Source: HGM13006 sp964518645 (lineage in GTDB: Bacteria > Bacillota > Clostridia > Oscillospirales > Oscillospiraceae). From it: DNA of 32,639 bases. The notes under the pieces are model-generated. The model searched no databases. It was not told where the DNA came from and saw only the letters and a list, made by a program, of their open reading frames with translations. The DNA is taken from contig CAZFGL010000006.1 of NCBI GenBank assembly GCA_964518645.1, forward strand, positions 1-32,639, read 5' to 3'. Of the stretch, positions 1-5,661 are shown piece by piece. Position numbers and translations under genes: made by a program. Position 1 is the stretch's first letter. The number at the start of each line of letters is the position of its first letter.

Positions 1-1
1 C

Positions 2-1564
2 GAGTCCTTCTGGACGGAGAGCCAGCTGGTGGACGGCAAGTGCCCCGACTGCGGCAGACCCTGTGTGGATGCCGAGGAAGAGGCTTACTTCTTCAAGATG
101 AGCAAGTACGCCGACCAGCTCATGGATTATATCAACGAGCATCCCCAGTTCATCCAGCCTGAGAGCCGGAAGAACGAGATGATCAATAACTTCCTGAAGC
201 CCGGTCTCCAGGATCTGTGTGTGTCCCGTACTTCCTTCTCCTGGGGTATTCCCGTGGAGTTTGACCCCGGTCATGTGGTCTATGTGTGGCTGGATGCACT
301 CACCAACTATATCACCTTCTGTGGCTATGACCCCGATGGCAACCATGAGGAGCATTACAAGAAGTTCTGGCCCGCAGATGTACACCTGATCGGCAAGGAT
401 ATTATCCGGTTCCACACCATCTACTGGCCCATCTTCCTGATGAGTCTGGGTGAAGAGCTGCCCAAGCAGGTGTTCGGTCATCCCTGGCTGCTGGTGAACA
501 ACGGCAAGATGAGCAAGTCCGTGGGCAATGTGATCTATCCCGACGATCTGGTAGATCTGTTCGGTGTGGACGCAGTCCGCTACTATGTGCTCCATGAGAT
601 GCCCTTTGCAAACGACGGTGTGCTGACCTATGAACTGATGATCGAGCGGATCAATGCGGAACTGGCCAATGTGCTGGGCAATCTGGTGAACCGTACCATC
701 GCCATGGATCAGAAGTATTTCGGCGGCAAGATCATGGCCCCCTGCGCCGCAGAGCCTGTGGATGAAGAACTGAAGGCTGTGGCCCTGGCAATGCCCGCCA
801 AGGTGGAGCAGAAGATGGACGGCCTCCATGTGGCCGATGCCATTGACGAGATCTTTGTTCTGCTGCGCCGTGCTAATAAGTATATCGACGAGACCATGCC
901 CTGGGCATTGGCCAAGGATCCGGAGAAGTCCGACCGTCTGGGCACTGTGCTTTATAACCTGCTGGAGTCCATCCGCTTTGCAGCGGTGATGCTGGAGGCA
1001 TATCTCCCTGAGACTGCCCAGAAGATCTTCAAGCAGCTGAATGTGACCAACGAGGGCGTGGAGTCTCTCAATGAGTTCGGCCACATGCCTGTGGGCGAGT
1101 CTGTGGGCGAGGCACAGATCCTCTTCGCCAGAATCGACGCCAAGAAGAAGCTGGAGGAGATCGAGGAGAAGAAGGCTGCCAAGGCTGCGGAAGAGGCCAA
1201 AGCACAGGAGCCTGAGACCGAACCGGTCACCTTTAAGGAGAACATCGCCTTTGATGATTTTGAGAAGGTGGATATGACCGTTGTTAAGGTGCTGGAATGC
1301 GAGAATGTGAAGAAGTCCAAGAAGCTGCTCCGGTTCACCCTGGATGACGGCAGCGGCACCCCCCGTCAGATCCTCTCCGGTATTGCACAGTTCTACAAGG
1401 CTGAGGAACTGGTGGGCAAAACTCTGGTGGCAGTGACCAACCTGGCCCCCAGAAAGATGATGGGTCTGGAGTCCTGCGGCATGCTGCTGAGTGCAGAAAA
1501 GGACGAAAAGCTGAATCTGCTCATGCTGGATGATGGAATCCCCGCCGGTGCAAAGCTCTGCTGA
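2..1564 (+). CDS. metG: Methionyl-tRNA synthetase, C-terminal part (5' end outside window)
   Basis: This enzyme charges tRNA-Met with methionine in the cytoplasm. The reading frame is open from base 2, so the N-terminal part (HIGH motif) lies outside the window. The visible fragment of 520 codons begins in the zinc-binding knuckle (CPDC), continues through the catalytic core with the KMSKS signature at 506-520, then the anticodon-binding helical domain. An EKKAAKAAEE-type charged linker leads to a C-terminal Trbp111-like tRNA-binding OB fold (about 1249-1561, with the conserved LVAVTNLAPRKMMG stretch). The fused Trbp domain is common in bacterial MetRS. The gene is followed after 9 bases by the S4-domain gene, whose Shine-Dalgarno overlaps this stop codon, so the two are probably co-transcribed. 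Identification is very secure. Confidence 0.98.
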   Translation, partial: ESFWTESQLVDGKCPDCGRPCVDAEEEAYFFKMSKYADQLMDYINEHPQFIQPESRKNEMINNFLKPGLQDLCVSRTSFSWGIPVEFDPGHVVYVWLDALTNYITFCGYDPDGNHEEHYKKFWPADVHLIGKDIIRFHTIYWPIFLMSLGEELPKQVFGHPWLLVNNGKMSKSVGNVIYPDDLVDLFGVDAVRYYVLHEMPFANDGVLTYELMIERINAELANVLGNLVNRTIAMDQKYFGGKIMAPCAAEPVDEELKAVALAMPAKVEQKMDGLHVADAIDEIFVLLRRANKYIDETMPWALAKDPEKSDRLGTVLYNLLESIRFAAVMLEAYLPETAQKIFKQLNVTNEGVESLNEFGHMPVGESVGEAQILFARIDAKKKLEEIEEKKAAKAAEEAKAQEPETEPVTFKENIAFDDFEKVDMTVVKVLECENVKKSKKLLRFTLDDGSGTPRQILSGIAQFYKAEELVGKTLVAVTNLAPRKMMGLESCGMLLSAEKDEKLNLLMLDDGIPAGAKLC

Positions 1565-1573
1565 GGATAAAAT

Positions 1574-1816
1574 ATGCGTCTTGATAAGTATTTAAAGGTT
1601 TCCCGTCTGATTAAGCGCCGTACCGTGGCAAATGAAGCCTGTGACGGTGAGCGGGTCATGGTGAATGGCCGCGTGGCCAAGGCCAGCTATGACGTGAAGG
1701 TGGGAGACATTCTGGAAATCCGTTTCGGACAGAAAACCGTAAAGGTTCAGGTGCTCCAGCTCAATGAGTCCACCAAGAAGGCGGACGCTGTGGCCATGTA
1801 TCAGGAAATCGTATAA
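1574..1816 (+). CDS. rqcP: S4-domain RNA-binding protein, RqcP/Hsp15 type
   Basis: An 80-residue protein consisting almost only of an S4 RNA-binding fold. The sequence starts MRLDKYLKVSRLIKRRTVA, and the R-L-D-K-x-L-K-x-S-R-x-I-K-R-R-T pattern is the hallmark of RqcP (formerly YabO) of Firmicutes. RqcP acts with RqcH on stalled 50S subunits in alanine tailing (ribosome quality control). The VNGRVAKASYDVKVGD segment is the second half of the S4 fold. Length fits the family. The start is fixed by the GAGG at 1563-1566, inside the metG stop region. A strong terminator follows. Function is inferred from family similarity; another Hsp15-like heat-shock RNA binder is the alternative. Confidence 0.9.
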   Translation: MRLDKYLKVSRLIKRRTVANEACDGERVMVNGRVAKASYDVKVGDILEIRFGQKTVKVQVLQLNESTKKADAVAMYQEIV

Positions 1817-1823
1817 AACACGA

Positions 1824-1856
1824 CACCCCGCTGCTCGGTGCAGCGGGGTGCTTTTT
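1824..1856 (+). terminator. Rho-independent terminator after metG-rqcP
   Basis: A perfect 10-bp stem CACCCCGCTG / CAGCGGGGTG with a 7-base loop, followed by CTTTTT. It separates the metG-rqcP unit from the thioredoxin promoter. Confidence 0.93.
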
Positions 1857-1895
1857 ACAGGAAGCGCAGATGTGACGGAGAAAAAATCACAGGAA

Positions 1896-1937
1896 TGTGA
1901 CAATATCACGGTAAAGTCCCGGAACTGTGGGTATAAT
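1896..1937 (+). promoter_or_regulatory. Thioredoxin promoter with Crp-type activator box
   Basis: The box TGTGACAATATCACG (1896-1910) is TGTGA-N5-TCACG. It is followed by exactly 21 bases and then the -10 TATAAT (1932-1937). There is no recognisable -35, which fits an activator sitting at about -41 (class II geometry). Two further half sites, TGTGA at 1871-1875 and TCACA at 1887-1891, lie just upstream with a non-canonical spacing. The same box and spacing recur before the superoxide reductase gene. The binding protein is inferred to be the Crp-family regulator encoded at 2280-2936. Confidence 0.7.
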
Positions 1938-1970
1938 AAAGCCACAATCAAAAACACAGGAGGGACAAAA

Positions 1971-2276
1971 ATGTCTGTACTTCATATTCATAAAGATAAT
2001 TTTCAGGAAGAGGTTCTTCACAGCTCCCAGCTCGTTCTGCTGGATTTCTGGGCATCCTGGTGCGGCCCCTGCCGGATGGTAAGCCCCATTCTGGAGGAGA
2101 TCGCTGCGGAGCATCCGGAGATCCGGGTGTGCAAGGTGAATGTGGACGAGGAACCGGAACTGGCCGGGGAATACGGGGTCATGAGCATCCCTACCCTGAT
2201 GGTCATAAAAGACGGGGAGGTTGTCCGGCAGAGCTCCGGCGCGCGCCCCAAACAGCAGATCCTTGGAATGCTGTAA
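1971..2276 (+). CDS. trxA: Thioredoxin
   Basis: A 101-residue thioredoxin with the redox motif WCGPC at residues 30-34 and the cis-proline loop SIPT near residue 75. It reduces protein disulfides in the cytoplasm, normally receiving electrons from thioredoxin reductase, which is not in this window. Length is typical. The ATG is set by AGGAGGG at 1958-1964. The gene has its own activator-type promoter and ends only 3 bases from the convergent stop codon of the Crp-family regulator, with no hairpin between them, so the two transcripts probably overlap at their 3' ends. It is one of two flanking genes sharing an operator, which points to a redox-stress role rather than plain housekeeping. Confidence 0.95.
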   Translation: MSVLHIHKDNFQEEVLHSSQLVLLDFWASWCGPCRMVSPILEEIAAEHPEIRVCKVNVDEEPELAGEYGVMSIPTLMVIKDGEVVRQSSGARPKQQILGML

Positions 2277-2279
2277 CCA

Positions 2280-2936
2280 TCAGTCCTGAAGCCGGCGCAG
2301 GCGTTCCGGATCTGTCAGTTCAATGGTGCCCCGGGTCAGCTTTACCATGCCTTCGTTCTGGAAATATTTCAGCATTCTGGTGACCACCTCCCGGGCGGTA
2401 CCCAGATGGTTGGCGATTTTTTCGTGGGTGAGCTTCAGAATCCGGCTGTTTTCCAGCCCGGATTCCTCCAGAAGAAACCCGGCGATCCGCTTGTCCATGC
2501 TTTTCCACATGATCTGCTCCATGAGCCACATGATCTCGCTCATGCGGCTGCCCATCAGTTCGGTGGCGTAATTGGCCATGGGCGCAGATTCCTGGGAGAG
2601 TGCTTTGTACAGGCAGGAGGGGATGATCCACATTTCGCTGTCCTTTTCCGCCTCGATCACCGTGTCAAACTGTATGTTGGGCATAACGCAGGAGGCGGAG
2701 AGCAGACAGATGTCCCGGTCGAACAGCCGGTACAGGGTGATTTCCCGGCCCTCTTCGGAAAGATAATATACCCGGATCTGGCCGGAGCGGATCACCAGCA
2801 GCCCCAGACAGTCCAGACTTCCGTTGTGAAGAATGTCGCCCTTTTTGGCCTGACGGAGTTCCGCAGCACCGGAAAGGGTACTCTGCTGGGCGGGGGTCAG
2901 CTGATCCCAAATGGGAAAGTAATTGGAAAAGTCCAT
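2280..2936 (-). CDS. Crp/Fnr-family transcriptional regulator
   Basis: A 218-residue protein with an N-terminal cyclic-nucleotide-binding-like beta roll (about 20-140), a long dimerisation helix, and a C-terminal winged helix. The recognition helix reads AREVVTR, placing R182, E183 and R187 where E. coli CRP has R180, E181 and R185, the residues that read GTGA. That agrees with TGTGA half sites found on both sides of the gene. Cysteines (for example C-L-L-S-A-S-C in the beta roll) exist but no Fnr-type N-terminal Cys cluster is present. The frame is open further upstream, but the start at 2936 has a good GAGGTG and leaves the promoter and the neighbouring operator free. The signal sensed is unknown; cAMP binding is not evident. 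Confidence 0.9.
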   Translation of the reverse strand: MDFSNYFPIWDQLTPAQQSTLSGAAELRQAKKGDILHNGSLDCLGLLVIRSGQIRVYYLSEEGREITLYRLFDRDICLLSASCVMPNIQFDTVIEAEKDSEMWIIPSCLYKALSQESAPMANYATELMGSRMSEIMWLMEQIMWKSMDKRIAGFLLEESGLENSRILKLTHEKIANHLGTAREVVTRMLKYFQNEGMVKLTRGTIELTDPERLRRLQD

Positions 2937-2957
2937 TTGTAACACCTCTTGCCTTTT

Positions 2958-2986
2958 AGTATAGAGGCCGGACTTCCGGGTGTCAA
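2958..2986 (-). promoter_or_regulatory. Sigma-A promoter of the Crp-family regulator
   Basis: On the minus strand TTGACA (2981-2986), a 17-base spacer and TATACT (2958-2963) lie just upstream of the start at 2936. This is a near-consensus promoter, independent of an activator, and about 35 bases from the operator that serves the divergent superoxide reductase gene. Confidence 0.85.
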
Positions 2987-3021
2987 TGGCGGAAAACGGA
3001 CTGATAAAAAATTTCGCAAAA

Positions 3022-3063
3022 TGTGAGAAAGTCACAGAAACAGTCAAAAAGAAGTGGTATGAT
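3022..3063 (+). promoter_or_regulatory. Superoxide reductase promoter with Crp-type box
   Basis: A perfect odd-centred palindrome TGTGAGAAAGTCACA (3022-3036), then exactly 21 bases, then the -10 TATGAT (3058-3063). No -35 is visible. Box type and spacing equal those of the thioredoxin promoter, with the Crp-family gene in between. The geometry (box centre near -41) suggests activation. Confidence 0.75.
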
Positions 3064-3124
3064 AAGGCCACAAAGAAAAACACAAACCAAATTTCAATAA
3101 ATCAATCTTATGGAGGTAATCTTT

Positions 3125-3499
3125 ATGGCAAAGTTTTATATCTGTTCTCATTGTGGCAATCTGGTAGGTATGGTTCACGACGCAGGGGTTCCCCTGATGT
3201 GCTGCGGTCAGAAAATGGAGGCACTCATTCCCAACACTGTGGAAGCCAGCGGCGAAAAGCATGTTCCCGTGGTGACTGTTAACGAGGGTGAGGTTCTGAT
3301 GAATGTGGGCTCCATCGCCCATCCCATGGTTCCGGAGCACTCCATTGCGTGGGTGTATCTTGAGACGGACAAGGGGGGCCAGAGAAAGACCCTCGCCCCC
3401 GGTCAGGAGCCTCAGGTTCGGTTCTCTCTTGCGGATGAGACACCCCTCCGGGTCTATGCCTACTGCAATCTCCACGGCCTGTGGATGAAAGAGGTTTAA
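3125..3499 (+). CDS. dfx: Desulfoferrodoxin (2Fe superoxide reductase)
   Basis: This protein reduces superoxide to hydrogen peroxide without making oxygen, a typical anaerobe defence. The 124-residue sequence has both metal centres. The N-terminal desulforedoxin-like Fe(Cys)4 site uses C7, C10, C26 and C27. The catalytic Fe(His)4Cys site is seen as H46 (EKHVP), H66 (AHPM), H72 (EHSI), C114 and H117 (CNLHGLW). These positions differ by one or two from those of Desulfovibrio desulfoferrodoxin (H48, H68, H74, C115, H118). The start at 3125 is favoured over an ATG 15 bases upstream because GGAGGT at 3112-3117 is then correctly spaced. It is divergent from the Crp-family regulator and carries its operator. 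Rubredoxin, the usual electron donor, is not seen nearby. Confidence 0.97.
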   Translation: MAKFYICSHCGNLVGMVHDAGVPLMCCGQKMEALIPNTVEASGEKHVPVVTVNEGEVLMNVGSIAHPMVPEHSIAWVYLETDKGGQRKTLAPGQEPQVRFSLADETPLRVYAYCNLHGLWMKEV

Positions 3500-3522
3500 A
3501 ACCGCTTCTTACGCATAACGAC

Positions 3523-3570
3523 AGGGGCGTGCTGCATGAAAGCTTGCAGCACGCCCCTTTACATTTTTAT
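3523..3570 (+). terminator. Terminator after superoxide reductase
   Basis: A perfect 14-bp stem AGGGGCGTGCTGCA (3523-3536) / TGCAGCACGCCCCT (3545-3558), followed by TTACATTTTTAT. Its core stem GGGCGTGCTGCA recurs in the hairpin at 18800-18827. It lies between convergent genes but the T-rich side favours plus-strand use. Confidence 0.85.
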
Positions 3571-3857
3571 CAGTTGGCAGCCCGATGGCCTTCCAGTGCC
3601 TGCTGAAGGGCAGAGGCGCTGGAGGAATGGACATGCAGAATGGGAACGTCGTTCCGTTTGGCCTCCTGGGTGGCAGAGATCATCATTTTATGGGACACAG
3701 TTCCGGTGAAGAGAATCATCAGATCGGGGGAACCGATTTTCTTCTTCATGGGGCCGTTCTCCTTGGCAAAGACTTTTGCTTTATATCCGTTCTTTTTGCA
3801 GATCTCCTGATAGCGGCAGACCATACATTCGTTTCCACCCACAATGACAACACTCAT
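3570..3857 (-). CDS. DUF2325 domain protein
   Basis: A 95-residue protein starting MSVVIVGGNECMVCRYQEIC, with the DUF2325 pattern: a V-V-G-G-x3-M/x nucleotide-binding-like turn, a conserved Y-x3-C, and a later motif D-L-M-I-L-F-T-G-T-V-S-H. The biochemical role of DUF2325 is unknown. In Clostridia such genes are often found near ferrous iron transport (feoA/feoB) genes, which I recall as a general pattern and which are not present here. The start has AAAGGTG just upstream on the minus strand. It is a single-gene unit with a strong own promoter and two repeated inverted elements between promoter and start, so it looks tightly repressed, possibly by metal. Confidence 0.85.
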   Translation of the reverse strand: MSVVIVGGNECMVCRYQEICKKNGYKAKVFAKENGPMKKKIGSPDLMILFTGTVSHKMMISATQEAKRNDVPILHVHSSSASALQQALEGHRAAN

Positions 3858-3877
3858 ATAATCACCTTTCTTTCGCG

Positions 3878-3893
3878 GTTAGGATGAACTAAC
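3878..3893 (-). promoter_or_regulatory. Operator-like element 1, GTTAG-N6-CTAAC
   Basis: The inverted repeat GTTAG-GATGAA-CTAAC, followed by TTG, lies between the DUF2325 promoter and its start codon. A second copy with the same N6 spacing and the same trailing TTG lies 34 bases away. The half site resembles TTAGG/CCTAA boxes of DtxR-type iron or manganese repressors; that link is inference. Confidence 0.55.
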
Positions 3894-3909
3894 TTGTGTA
3901 TTGAAAAAA

Positions 3910-3930
3910 TAGTTAGCGCTAACTAACTTG
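3910..3930 (-). promoter_or_regulatory. Operator-like element 2, with 16-bp palindrome
   Basis: TAGTTAGCGCTAACTA (3910-3925) is a perfect 16-bp palindrome. It also contains GTTAG-CGCTAA-CTAAC (3912-3927), the same GTTAG-N6-CTAACTTG arrangement as element 1. On the minus strand it starts only a few bases after the predicted transcription start, an ideal place for a repressor. Confidence 0.6.
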
Positions 3931-3934
3931 CGAT

Positions 3935-3963
3935 ATAGTATCACGATCTTCTGGCCTTGTCAA
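3935..3963 (-). promoter_or_regulatory. Sigma-A promoter of the DUF2325 gene
   Basis: On the minus strand TTGACA (3958-3963), a 17-base spacer and TACTAT (3935-3940). Transcription would start near 3928, inside or just before operator element 2. Confidence 0.8.
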
Positions 3964-3983
3964 TCTATTTTTGTATCCGGGCA

Positions 3984-4018
3984 GCAAAAAACCTCCCTGG
4001 TCAGGGGAGGCTTTTTGC
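3984..4018. terminator. Bidirectional terminator-like hairpin
   Basis: GCAAAAAACCTCCC (3984-3997) pairs with GGGAGGCTTTTTGC (4005-4018) around a 7-base loop, with A and T runs on either side, so it can work on both strands. No gene ends at it on either side, so its origin is unclear. It may be the remains of a lost gene or insulate the DUF2325 promoter. Confidence 0.7.
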
Positions 4019-4108
4019 CCATCTCAGGGGAGTCCGGCCCTGAGACGGCAGGTGAAAGAAAGAAGGTAAACCAGCATTTCGCCGGTGGAACGGGCTTCAT
4101 TTGCTCTC

Positions 4109-4178
4109 TCTTTAATAACTTTAATAAATCTGTAACATATCTTCACAAAACTTTCACACTTCGCAGGCTGAGTATAAC
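4109..4178 (+). promoter_or_regulatory. Pho-box-like array of 11-bp direct repeats with -10
   Basis: Hexamers recur every 11 bases: TTTAAT (4120), TGTAAC (4131), TTCACA (4142) and TTCACA (4153), with a possible further unit at 4109. Fourteen bases after the last comes TATAAC (4173-4178). Tandem TTHACA-N5 repeats ending near -30 are the binding pattern of PhoP/PhoB-type response regulators in Firmicutes. The first gene downstream is the acyltransferase at 4366, through a leader of about 180 bases. Confidence 0.5.
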
Positions 4179-4301
4179 ATCCTCCGTGCAAAAAATCAAG
4201 AATACAGTCGTAAAAAATTTCATAATCGTGATATTGAACAATTAATGTGAAGGTTTCTTGTAGATACAGACGAGTATCGTGAGAATCCTAAAAATCCGTG
4301 G

Positions 4302-4330
4302 TTGAAATTAAAGGGTGGCTGTGGTACTAT
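4302..4330 (+). promoter_or_regulatory. Sigma-A promoter of the acyltransferase gene
   Basis: TTGAAA (4302-4307), a 17-base spacer and TACTAT (4325-4330). The transcript leader is short and contains CTCCT-GAA-AGGAG (4344-4356), a small hairpin that would mask the Shine-Dalgarno sequence. Confidence 0.7.
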
Positions 4331-4365
4331 CAAACTGTAATTTCTCCTGAAAGGAGTGTTTTTCC

Positions 4366-5475
4366 TTGGAAATACAGCGTTCTGACGGCCGGGTGCCCGG
4401 GCTTGATCTGGTCAAACTGCTGGGACTGTTTCTGGTGATTTATTACCACATCGTGTGGCAGTATCCTCCGGACATTGTGTCCTCCGGCAATGTGCTTCAT
4501 TATGTGATTATTTATGCCCAGACCTTTCTTGCGGTCTGCGTGCCCCTGTTCTTTACTGCCAGCGGTGCCCTGAGTCTGTCGAGACCGGTGGACCTGAGGA
4601 AAAATACCCTCCGGGCGCTGCACCTTCTGGGCATTACACTGTTCTGGATTATGATCTGTCTGCTTACGATCCTGACCCTACGGGGGGAGCGGGTGGGGAT
4701 GGGAACCTTCCTGTCCCTGGCCAAAAGCCTGAAGATCGGATATATTCAGCATCTGTGGTATCTGCCCTGTTTCCTGTTCCTGACCCTGATGATCCCGGTG
4801 CTGTCAGCGCTGAAGGTGTCAAACCGGCGGATCTACCGATACTTCATTCTGATGATAGCGGTGTTCTCCTTTGGGGATCTGTTTCTGAACAACTGTGAAT
4901 ATGTGCTTCGGTGGATGCTGGGCAAGACCGGGTATACCGGCTATCGGTATTTCTTCTGGAAGGTGGATTTTTTCCAGTATCACTACTGGTATATGTTTGT
5001 TTACTTTGCGCTGGGTGCCTTCCTGATGGAGCATCAGGGTGCCGTCCGAAAGCCTCTGCTGGGGGTCGGGATCCTGCTGGGAATGGCGGGGTTGCTGTTT
5101 ATGACCGTGGTATATACCCGGGTGCAGGGGACAATGCCTGATTATGTATTCGCCAATTACAGCAGTGTGTTCACCCTGCTTATGACGGTCTGTGTATTCC
5201 TGCTGCTGATTGATGTGAAGCCACCGGTATGGCTGGGGAAGATCGCCTGTTCTGTGGCAAAGTGTTCTCTGGGGATCTATATTATCCACTGGCTGGTCTG
5301 GGAGGCTTTCGTACAGCTGATTCCGGAGGTTATGAAGAACATTGCCTTTGGGGTACCCATGACGCTGATGATCGGCGGGATCAGCTGGGCCATTACTGCA
5401 CTGGGACTGAAGATCCCGGGCATCCGCAATCTGTTTACCGCAGCCCCGGAGTGGATCCGGAGACGCTGCCGGTGA
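4366..5475 (+). CDS. AT3 family membrane acyltransferase
   Basis: A 369-residue integral membrane protein with about ten hydrophobic segments across its length. The N-terminal stretch reads LDLVKLLGLFLVIYYHIVW, the LD-x2-K/R ... H pattern of Acyl_transf_3 (OafA/WecH-like) enzymes that move acetyl or other acyl groups onto cell-surface sugars or peptidoglycan. Substrate cannot be told from sequence. The start codon is TTG, chosen for the AAAGGAG at 4350-4356 and because the conserved N-terminal helix follows directly. Monocistronic by appearance: own promoter upstream, 186 bases to the next gene. The C-terminus ends in a basic RRRCR tail, probably cytoplasmic. It could modify the polysaccharide made by the glycosyltransferase genes further down, but nothing in the sequence proves this. 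Confidence 0.85.
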   Translation: MEIQRSDGRVPGLDLVKLLGLFLVIYYHIVWQYPPDIVSSGNVLHYVIIYAQTFLAVCVPLFFTASGALSLSRPVDLRKNTLRALHLLGITLFWIMICLLTILTLRGERVGMGTFLSLAKSLKIGYIQHLWYLPCFLFLTLMIPVLSALKVSNRRIYRYFILMIAVFSFGDLFLNNCEYVLRWMLGKTGYTGYRYFFWKVDFFQYHYWYMFVYFALGAFLMEHQGAVRKPLLGVGILLGMAGLLFMTVVYTRVQGTMPDYVFANYSSVFTLLMTVCVFLLLIDVKPPVWLGKIACSVAKCSLGIYIIHWLVWEAFVQLIPEVMKNIAFGVPMTLMIGGISWAITALGLKIPGIRNLFTAAPEWIRRRCR

Positions 5476-5618
5476 GGGTGAAAATCACCGCAAAGCGCTC
5501 CCGGGATTTCGGGGAGCATCCGCAAGACGGGAAAACTTGATTATGTGGAACAGGTATGATCTCGGTCATGCCTGTTCTTTTTCTTCCGGTGATCCCGTAT
5601 TCCCTTTTGAAAAAAACG

Positions 5619-5627
5619 TGGTATAAT
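5619..5627 (+). promoter_or_regulatory. Extended -10 promoter of the aminopeptidase gene
   Basis: TGGTATAAT (5619-5627) is an extended -10 element (TGn plus perfect TATAAT). The -35 region is poor, as usual for extended -10 promoters. It lies 34 bases before the start codon. Confidence 0.7.
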
Positions 5628-5661
5628 ACCCTTGATAAACTGAGAAAAGAGGCTGATAGAT

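Larger units (their letters stand above)
3858..4365. other. Intergenic regulatory stretch without genes
   Basis: About 500 bases with no supported coding region. It holds, in order, the DUF2325 promoter and operators, a bidirectional terminator (3984-4018), an 8-bp hairpin TCTCAGGG / CCCTGAGA (4022-4045), a row of 11-bp-spaced repeats with a -10 box (4109-4178), an AT-rich leader, and the acyltransferase promoter (4302-4330). I compared the 4020-4060 hairpin with TPP, SAM, manganese and cyclic-di-GMP riboswitch motifs from memory and found no convincing match. Confidence 0.6.

Noticed and set aside
1871..1891. TGTGA-N11-TCACA upstream of the trx box as a second operator
   Set aside because: The 11-base centre does not fit the 5-base centre of the two matched boxes, so it is listed only as loose half sites.
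2937..3083. N-terminal extension of the Crp-family protein by 49 residues
   Set aside because: It would cover the regulator's own promoter and the dfx operator; the internal ATG at 2936 has a good Shine-Dalgarno site and matches family length.
4020..4060. A possible TPP-like or manganese riboswitch because of GGGGAG ... CTGAGA
   Set aside because: The remaining conserved parts of those riboswitch classes are missing, and the bases are explained by a simple hairpin.
3928..4245. A 105-codon plus-strand open frame in the large intergenic stretch
   Set aside because: It runs through a bidirectional terminator, a hairpin and a promoter-like repeat array, lacks a Shine-Dalgarno site and its product has no family resemblance.
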